Source of the DNA: Solibacillus isronensis
GTDB taxonomy: Bacteria; Bacillota; Bacilli; Bacillales_A; Planococcaceae
NCBI RefSeq assembly: GCF_900168685.1
Contig: NZ_FVZN01000014.1
Coordinates: 930,001-994,000 of the forward strand
Reading direction: 5' to 3'
Length of the DNA: 64,000 nucleotides
The stretch's first letter is position 1, and every line of letters begins with the position of its first letter. The notes beneath the pieces were generated by a model, which was not told where the DNA came from, did no database searches, and saw nothing but the letters and a program-made list of their open reading frames with translations. This document shows positions 59,321 through 64,000 of the stretch, piece after piece. Both the position numbers and the translations under genes were made by a program.

Positions 59321-59941
59321 ATGTTTAACTCTAAAAAACCGGATCCATTTTTTGAAGGATTATTAAATATTGCAAAAAATGTACAACAAGGTGCCAACTA
59401 TGCAAAAGAATCGACAATTACTACAGTATCAGAACTAAAACAAATTCAAATTAAAATGAAATCCTATGAAACAGCAGGGGACAAGCTGATCCATGAATTA
59501 ATCGTGAAATTAAACGATTCATTTATGACCCCAATTGAACGTGAAGATATTCTATCATTAGCCATCAAACTGGACGATATTCTGGATGGCATTGAAAATA
59601 CAATTGCCCACTTTGAAATGTATTCATTTACAGAAGTAAATCAGTACATGCGTGACTTCGTAGACTATATTGCCAAATCATCTGATGAAGCAGTAAAGGC
59701 AATGGAGTTATTGAATAAAAAAGATTTAATCGGAATGCGTCAACATGCGATTCTGATCAAAGATTATGAGCGTGAATGTGATGAAATTTTCCGTAAATCC
59801 ATTACTGAACTATTCCAGACTGAAAAAGATCCAATTCGCTTAATCATCTTTAAAGATTTATATGAGCAGTTAGAAGAAATTGCGGACTACTGCCAAAATG
59901 TAGCGAATACAATTGAATCAATTATTATGCGAAATGCATAA
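59321..59941 (+). CDS. DUF47 PhoU-like phosphate transport accessory
   Basis: Helical-bundle protein of 206 residues from the DUF47/YkaA family (PhoU-like fold), usually next to pit. It has the D/E-rich metal-binding helices typical of PhoU: YETAGDKLIHELIVKLND and DDILDGIENTIAHFEMY. ATG 59321 follows AGGAGG, somewhat distant at 9-13 bases. pit starts 17 bases after its stop, so they form an operon; DUF47 is thought to modulate Pit. Confidence 0.9.
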   Translation: MFNSKKPDPFFEGLLNIAKNVQQGANYAKESTITTVSELKQIQIKMKSYETAGDKLIHELIVKLNDSFMTPIEREDILSLAIKLDDILDGIENTIAHFEMYSFTEVNQYMRDFVDYIAKSSDEAVKAMELLNKKDLIGMRQHAILIKDYERECDEIFRKSITELFQTEKDPIRLIIFKDLYEQLEEIADYCQNVANTIESIIMRNA

Positions 59942-59958
59942 TGAAGAAGGAGTAAATT

Positions 59959-60975
59959 ATGGATACGTTATTAATCATTACCGTACTCGTTGTCATCTTT
60001 GCGCTGGCATTCGATTTTATTAACGGTTTCCATGATACAGCGAATGCGATCGCCACATCTGTTTCGACGCGTGCATTAAAACCTCGAGTTGCTGTTCTGT
60101 TAGCGGCATTTATGAACTTTATAGGTGCAATGACGTTCGTCGGTGTAGCAAAAGCTGTAGCATCTGGAATTGTGGATCCGTTCTCTTTAAACGCATTTGA
60201 AGGGGATACAACAGGATCTGTAGTAATTTTGGCGGCATTATGTTCTGCCATCACATGGAACTTATTAACTTGGTATTTCGGTATTCCATCAAGTTCTTCA
60301 CATACATTAATCGGTTCAATTGCTGGTGCAGCAGTTGCATCTGCAGGTATGAATATTTTAAACTATGAAGGTTTCTTTAAAATTTTACAGGCGTTAATTA
60401 TTTCGCCGATCTTAGCATTAACTCTTGGTTTTATCGTAATGAAATTATTCAAATTTATTTTCCACCGCTCACCATTGTATGGAACAACGAAAGCGTTCCG
60501 TTTGACGCAAATCGGTACAGCGGCATTACAATCGTTTACACATGGTACGAACGATGCCCAAAAAGCGATGGGTATTATAACAATGGCTTTAATCGCAGCA
60601 AACTGGCAATCAACGGATGAAGTACAAGATTGGGTACGTTTTGCGTGTGCGCTGGCGATGGGTCTTGGGACATCAGTAGGCGGATATAAAATCATTAAAA
60701 CAGTCGGCGGTAAAATCATGAAAATCCGTCCGGTCAACGGGGTAGCGGCTGACTTAACTTCAGCTTCAATCATTTTTGGCGCAACAGTCATCGCACTACC
60801 GGTTTCGACAACACATGTAATTTCTTCTGCAATTATGGGTGTTGGTGCAGCACAACGTGTCAAAGGTGTTAAATGGGGCATGGCGCGTAAAATTGTGATT
60901 ACGTGGTTTATCACATTGCCAATTTCCGCATTAATGGCCGGATTATTCTACTTCTTAATTAGCCTTATTTTCTAA
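59959..60975 (+). CDS. pit: Low-affinity inorganic phosphate transporter Pit
   Basis: PiT-family phosphate (metal-phosphate) transporter, 338 residues, about ten to eleven helices. The duplicated signature GFHDTANAIATSVST (N-terminal half) and FTHGTNDAQKAMGII (C-terminal half) contain the ligand asparagines and aspartates; SSSHTLIGSIAGAA and PVSTTHVISSAIMGVG are the paired transport loops. ATG 59959 follows GAAGGAG. A terminator follows. It is paired with the DUF47 accessory protein. Confidence 0.94.
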   Translation: MDTLLIITVLVVIFALAFDFINGFHDTANAIATSVSTRALKPRVAVLLAAFMNFIGAMTFVGVAKAVASGIVDPFSLNAFEGDTTGSVVILAALCSAITWNLLTWYFGIPSSSSHTLIGSIAGAAVASAGMNILNYEGFFKILQALIISPILALTLGFIVMKLFKFIFHRSPLYGTTKAFRLTQIGTAALQSFTHGTNDAQKAMGIITMALIAANWQSTDEVQDWVRFACALAMGLGTSVGGYKIIKTVGGKIMKIRPVNGVAADLTSASIIFGATVIALPVSTTHVISSAIMGVGAAQRVKGVKWGMARKIVITWFITLPISALMAGLFYFLISLIF

Positions 60976-60978
60976 TTT

Positions 60979-61020
60979 TAAAACGGCGCTCAATAATTAA
61001 TATTGAGCAGCCGTTTTTTT
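60979..61020 (+). terminator. Terminator after pit
   Basis: AACGGC/GCCGTT outer stem with inner GCTCAATA/TATTGAGC and T7. Confidence 0.88.
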
Positions 61021-61057
61021 GTTGTTTGAGATGGGGCGGGGTGGGATAGGATGGGAC

Positions 61058-61251
61058 TTTCTAATAAAGTTACGGGTTGTTCTAATAAAACTTGGGAAGT
61101 TCTAATATAACTTGAAAATTTCTAATATATCGCGGAACTTCTAATAAAGTGCACGATTGTTCTAATATGAGCGCCCGATCTTCAAATAAACTGTATGAAA
61201 GTTCTAAAATAGCATTCAACTCTTCTAATATCAGTCATAAATGTTCTAATA
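61058..61251 (-). repeat. Array D: phased TTCTAAT repeats, 10 units
   Basis: TTCTAAT or variants start at 61059, 61080, 61100, 61120, 61139, 61160, 61181, 61202, 61223 and 61244; spacings are 21, 20, 20, 19, 21, 21, 21, 21 and 21. The shortened run is at the left, near the pit terminator. Orientation is the same as array B. The array lies between the convergent pit and S1C protease genes; a G-rich stretch (61031-61055) precedes it. Confidence 0.88.
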
Positions 61252-61306
61252 TACTACGCCGCACAGTCGCCACAAAAACCGTAACACGAGTTTTACACTC
61301 TCCAGA

Positions 61307-62122
61307 TCAATTCAAATAAGTCTGGAACAGCTCATGCACATTTTCTACAGGGATAAATAATCCGACTTTCCCGTGCCCCTCACGAGTTCCTGTTGCAAAC
61401 ACAACACCGATTACATGTCCATTTTCATTAATGACCGGGCTACCACTATTCCCGCGATAAACAGGTGCATCCATCATAATGATATCCGGCTGAATGTCAG
61501 CGGCAGTCGTATAGCCGATAATCGTTCCTTTATTGGCAATTCCGCTAAATGCAAGCGGATTTCCGATAAAATAGACGGGCTCGTTTTTACGGAAATCGCT
61601 CGCCCGGGCAAGTGGCAGGAACGGCAAGTTTTCCACATCCACTTTTAACAGTGCCAAATCATATTCCTCATATGATTCCATAACCTCTGCTTTATAAAGC
61701 GTGTCATCCGGAAAAACAACGGTAATTGTTAACGCATCCTCAATTACATGATCATTGGTTATTATGTAGCCATTTTCTGATACTGCAAATCCTGTCCCTT
61801 TTCCTGAGTCAGTATTAATTGTGACAACAGATTGTTTATATGTTTGAATATTTTCCTGATTTGATAGTTGTGTCGATACTTTTAAAAATTCGATGGCAGG
61901 AATGGAATACACATTGAAAATTACGGCAAACGTGCTAAAAGCTAATGTTAATGCCATCAGCCATACTACTATTCGAACAAATGGTTTTTGCTTTTTCGTT
62001 TTTTTCGGCTGTGGATTTAAACGTTCTTCTCGCTCTTTTGCAAGCGCCTTTTCCTGTTCTTCCAAAACAAGTTCCAAAAATTCTTCTTCTGTCAGTTCCT
62101 CAGTATTCGTTTTCTCTGTCAT
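61307..62122 (-). CDS. Membrane-anchored S1C trypsin-like serine protease
   Basis: A 271-residue HtrA-like protease without a PDZ domain. The acidic N-terminal cytoplasmic region (1-50) precedes one membrane anchor (about 53-75) and the protease domain (about 95-271). The triad residues are His in ITNDHVI, Asp in YDLALLKV and Ser in YRGNSGSPVI. ATG 62122 with GGAGGG upstream is preferred over a longer frame to 62176. Probably extracytoplasmic quality control; a PDZ-less form is odd for HtrA and needs another targeting mode. Confidence 0.88.
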   Translation of the reverse strand: MTEKTNTEELTEEEFLELVLEEQEKALAKEREERLNPQPKKTKKQKPFVRIVVWLMALTLAFSTFAVIFNVYSIPAIEFLKVSTQLSNQENIQTYKQSVVTINTDSGKGTGFAVSENGYIITNDHVIEDALTITVVFPDDTLYKAEVMESYEEYDLALLKVDVENLPFLPLARASDFRKNEPVYFIGNPLAFSGIANKGTIIGYTTAADIQPDIIMMDAPVYRGNSGSPVINENGHVIGVVFATGTREGHGKVGLFIPVENVHELFQTYLN

Positions 62123-62438
62123 TGTGTTCCCTCCGATAAGTATAAGTGTAACAAAAGTACACGAAATTTGAGACAAAAAGTGCTAGTTCAAAATTTTTTT
62201 TGGAAGTTTGTGAAATGTTTCATATTACTAAATTGAAAATACTTCGTGCAATCCATCACATACTTTACCTTGATAAAGTGGGGTTTTAAAAATGACAGCC
62301 CTTACATTTATTATCTAAAAATAATAGATTGTGTTTAAAATCACAAAAGGAACAAGCGGTAGGTAAATGCTATGAACATTGTTATATCAACGTTTTTGTC
62401 TTATATCGAGCGATTTAAATGTTTTTTTAATGCTATCG

Positions 62439-62467
62439 TTGACAAAGTAAAAGTTAACGGTTAACAT
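62439..62467 (+). promoter_or_regulatory. Malic enzyme promoter with palindrome
   Basis: TTGACA (62439-62444), 17 bases, TAACAT (62462-62467). The spacer and -10 contain the inverted repeat GTTAACGGTTAAC, a likely operator. The rest of 62123-62438 is AT-rich and shows no gene; TTGTGAAATGTTTCAT near 62208-62225 is a partial Rex-like half site only. Confidence 0.6.
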
Positions 62468-62511
62468 TCGTAATTACAAAGTAATTGAAAAATTAGAAGG
62501 GGATGGTAATT

Positions 62512-63726
62512 ATGGATTTGATGAAAAAGTCGTTTGAAATGCACGAACACTTTGGCGGGAAAATGGAAATTCGTGCAAAGGTTCCGGTACAGGATAAATA
62601 TGATTTAAGTTTAGCTTATTCTCCGGGTGTTGCTGCCCCTTGTCTTGCAATTGAACAGAATCCTTCAACAGTTTATGACTATACGATGAAAGGGAATCTA
62701 GTAGCGGTTATTACAGACGGAACCGCGGTTTTAGGGTTAGGGGATATTGGTCCGGAAGCTGCCTTACCGGTAATGGAAGGGAAAGCTTTATTATTAAAGC
62801 GCTTTGCAAATGTCGACGCCGTACCTGTATGCTTAAACACTAAAGACGTTGATGAAATTGTCAACATCGTAAAAGCAATTTCACCAACCTATGGGGCAAT
62901 CAATTTGGAAGATATTTCAGCGCCGCGCTGTTTTGAAATTGAAGATCGACTGCGTGCTGAATGTTCAATCCCGGTATTTCATGATGACCAGCATGGGACG
63001 GCAATTGTCGTTGGAGCAGGTTTAATCAATGCGGTGAAACTGGTGAAAAAAGATGTGGCGAAAATGAAGGTTGTTATTAACGGAGCTGGGGCTGCAGGTA
63101 TTGCAATTCTCCGTATTTTAGTTCAAATGGGTTACACAAATGTCGTAATGTGTGACACGAAGGGCATTATTTATGAAGGGCGTCCTGAAGGGATGAATCC
63201 GGTAAAAGAACAGGTTGCTCATTTATCGAATCCGGAGCAATTACGCGGTACTTTGGATGATGCATTAGTAGGGGCAGATGTGTTTATCGGGGTGTCTGCA
63301 GCAAATATTTTAATGGAAAAACATATTAAATCAATGGCTATAGATCCAATTGTCTTTGCTTTGGCAAATCCAGATCCTGAAATAACGCCGGAAAATGCAA
63401 AAAAGTGGGGCGTAAAAATTATTGGTACCGGTCGTTCAGACTATAAGAATCAAGTGAATAATATGCTTGCCTTCCCTGGAATTTTCCGTGGTGCACTTGA
63501 TGTAAGAGCGACAGATATCAACGAATCGATGAAGCTGGCAGCGGTTGAAGCTATTGCATCGCTTGTAACAGAAGAAGAGCTGAATGAAGATTTTATTATA
63601 CCAAGCTCGATGGATGAACGTGTTGCAGGTGTAGTTGCGAAAGCAGTCGGATCCGCAGCCATCGCATCAGGAGTTTCTGAATTGTTCCAGCAAGTAGATC
63701 TAATTAATACTTCGGTAGCCATTTAA
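62512..63726 (+). CDS. NAD(P)-dependent malic enzyme
   Basis: Decarboxylating malate dehydrogenase of the short bacterial type (YtsJ/MaeB-like), 404 residues. It has MHEHFGGKMEIRAKVPV at the N-terminus with the active-site tyrosine in AYSPGVA, the metal-binding FHDDQHGTAIV, the nucleotide-binding NGAGAAGIAI, and CDTKGIIYEGR. ATG 62512 follows GAAGGGGATG. The cofactor cannot be assigned with certainty; it supplies pyruvate and reducing power from malate. Confidence 0.9.
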   Translation: MDLMKKSFEMHEHFGGKMEIRAKVPVQDKYDLSLAYSPGVAAPCLAIEQNPSTVYDYTMKGNLVAVITDGTAVLGLGDIGPEAALPVMEGKALLLKRFANVDAVPVCLNTKDVDEIVNIVKAISPTYGAINLEDISAPRCFEIEDRLRAECSIPVFHDDQHGTAIVVGAGLINAVKLVKKDVAKMKVVINGAGAAGIAILRILVQMGYTNVVMCDTKGIIYEGRPEGMNPVKEQVAHLSNPEQLRGTLDDALVGADVFIGVSAANILMEKHIKSMAIDPIVFALANPDPEITPENAKKWGVKIIGTGRSDYKNQVNNMLAFPGIFRGALDVRATDINESMKLAAVEAIASLVTEEELNEDFIIPSSMDERVAGVVAKAVGSAAIASGVSELFQQVDLINTSVAI

Positions 63727-63760
63727 AAAGGATGTGCCTGAAAGTAAATTCAGCACATCC
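63726..63760 (-). terminator. Terminator between malic enzyme and pepF
   Basis: GGATGTGC/GCACATCC with inner TGAA/TTCA. On the reverse strand it is followed by TTTTT, so it acts on the partial pepF-like gene. A second reverse-strand stem, CAATCAGTGG/CCACTGATTG, lies at 63782-63814. Confidence 0.8.
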
Positions 63761-63823
63761 TCTAAAAAGAGTGAAGACAACCAATCAGTGGGAATCAAAA
63801 ACCTCCACTGATTGCAGTGTCAC

Positions 63824-64000
63824 TTAAACTGTTTGAAGCTCTGCAGTCAGTTGCTCCAATTGTGTAATTAAATCACCGATAAATGCGATTGTGTCACGCA
63901 ATGGCTGTTCAGTCGTAATGTCGACACCTGCCATTTGTGCAAGTTCTACAGGTGTTTTCGTACCGCCTGCTTTTAATACATCGATCCATTGTTCAACAGC
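63824..64000 (-). CDS. Oligoendopeptidase F family protein, C-terminal part (cut by window edge)
   Basis: Reverse-strand reading of 58 codons open to the window end, stop TAA at 63826-63824. It encodes AVEQWIDVLKAGGTKTPVEL followed by AQMAGVDITT, closely matching the C-terminal helix of M3 oligoendopeptidases (PepF: an LKAGGS-type loop then AGVDMTT). The catalytic HExxH region lies outside the window, so the assignment rests on this segment. The 5' end is not present. Confidence 0.75.
   Translation of the reverse strand, partial: AVEQWIDVLKAGGTKTPVELAQMAGVDITTEQPLRDTIAFIGDLITQLEQLTAELQTV

Noticed and set aside
60363-60914. A 183-codon reverse frame inside pit
   Set aside because: Antisense to a well-conserved transporter, with low-complexity composition and no ribosome site.
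62200-62230. Rex-like site TTGTGAA-N4-TTCATAT
   Set aside because: Only one half matches; neighbouring genes give no redox reason.

Overview
The window is a low-GC, densely packed Firmicutes chromosome segment from a member of the Bacillales. The best guess is the Planococcaceae group near Solibacillus or Lysinibacillus; this rests on gene content and general familiarity, not on a search. Supporting signs are strong GGAGG ribosome sites, GTG and TTG starts placed by those sites, bacillithiol biosynthesis (bshA), a type B RNase P RNA, DynA, GpsB and MrfAB, and a backbone that follows the Bacillus subtilis order qcrABC-ypjA-ypjC-dapB-mgsA-bshA-cca-birA-panBCD-dinG-ypmB-aspB-asnS-dnaD-nth-ypoC-ponA-recU-yppE-mrfAB-gpsB-rnpB-ypsC-ypvA.

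Layout. 1-3.8 kb: the menaquinol:cytochrome c reductase operon qcrABC, ypjA and a YugP-like zinc membrane protease. 3.85-11.9 kb: an inverted YitT gene, dapB and mgsA, bshA-cca-birA with overlapping ends, and panBCD behind a leader that ends in a terminator. 11.9-16.4 kb: an insertion relative to B. subtilis, carrying a LysM/3D wall protein, a stand-alone dihydrolipoamide dehydrogenase, a hypothetical gene, a cation/proton antiporter, an unclassified structured RNA and repeat array A. 16.4-38.2 kb: dinG to ypvA, covering DNA repair, replication, peptidoglycan synthesis, aminoacylation, rnpB and a GGDEF-EAL protein.

38.2-53.3 kb is the more accessory part. It holds array B, cheX, a Fur-box-controlled 26-residue membrane peptide, an LD-carboxypeptidase, glutaminase, an Lsa-type ABC-F protein behind a drug-type attenuator, a DUF2087 regulator, a thiosulfate uptake pair, array C, two LysR regulators, a SpoVD-like PBP, a Zur-type zinT, DUF2332, DUF2691 and DUF4275. 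53.5-64 kb: dynA, a rhodanese, an MBL hydrolase, the DUF47-pit phosphate system with PhoP-type boxes, array D, an S1C protease, malic enzyme and the 3' end of a pepF-type oligoendopeptidase.

The most unusual signal is a family of four intergenic arrays (A-D) at about 16.1, 38.3, 46.1 and 61.1 kb. Each is made of 9-17 copies of a short motif, ATTAGAA / TTCTAAT, placed every 19-22 bp, mostly 21 bp or two helical turns, with unrelated bases between. All four show a similar shortening of spacing (about 20, 20, 19) toward one end, and A and C share a nearly identical end cassette. Three lie between the 3' ends of convergent genes. They are not CRISPR arrays and do not look like coding DNA; I do not recognise them as a described element. 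Other candidates are the Fur-box microprotein unit at 39.05-39.27 kb, the ~165-nt RNA at 15.92 kb, the panB leader, the lsa-type attenuator, and a glutaminase start codon separated from its ribosome site by a hairpin.
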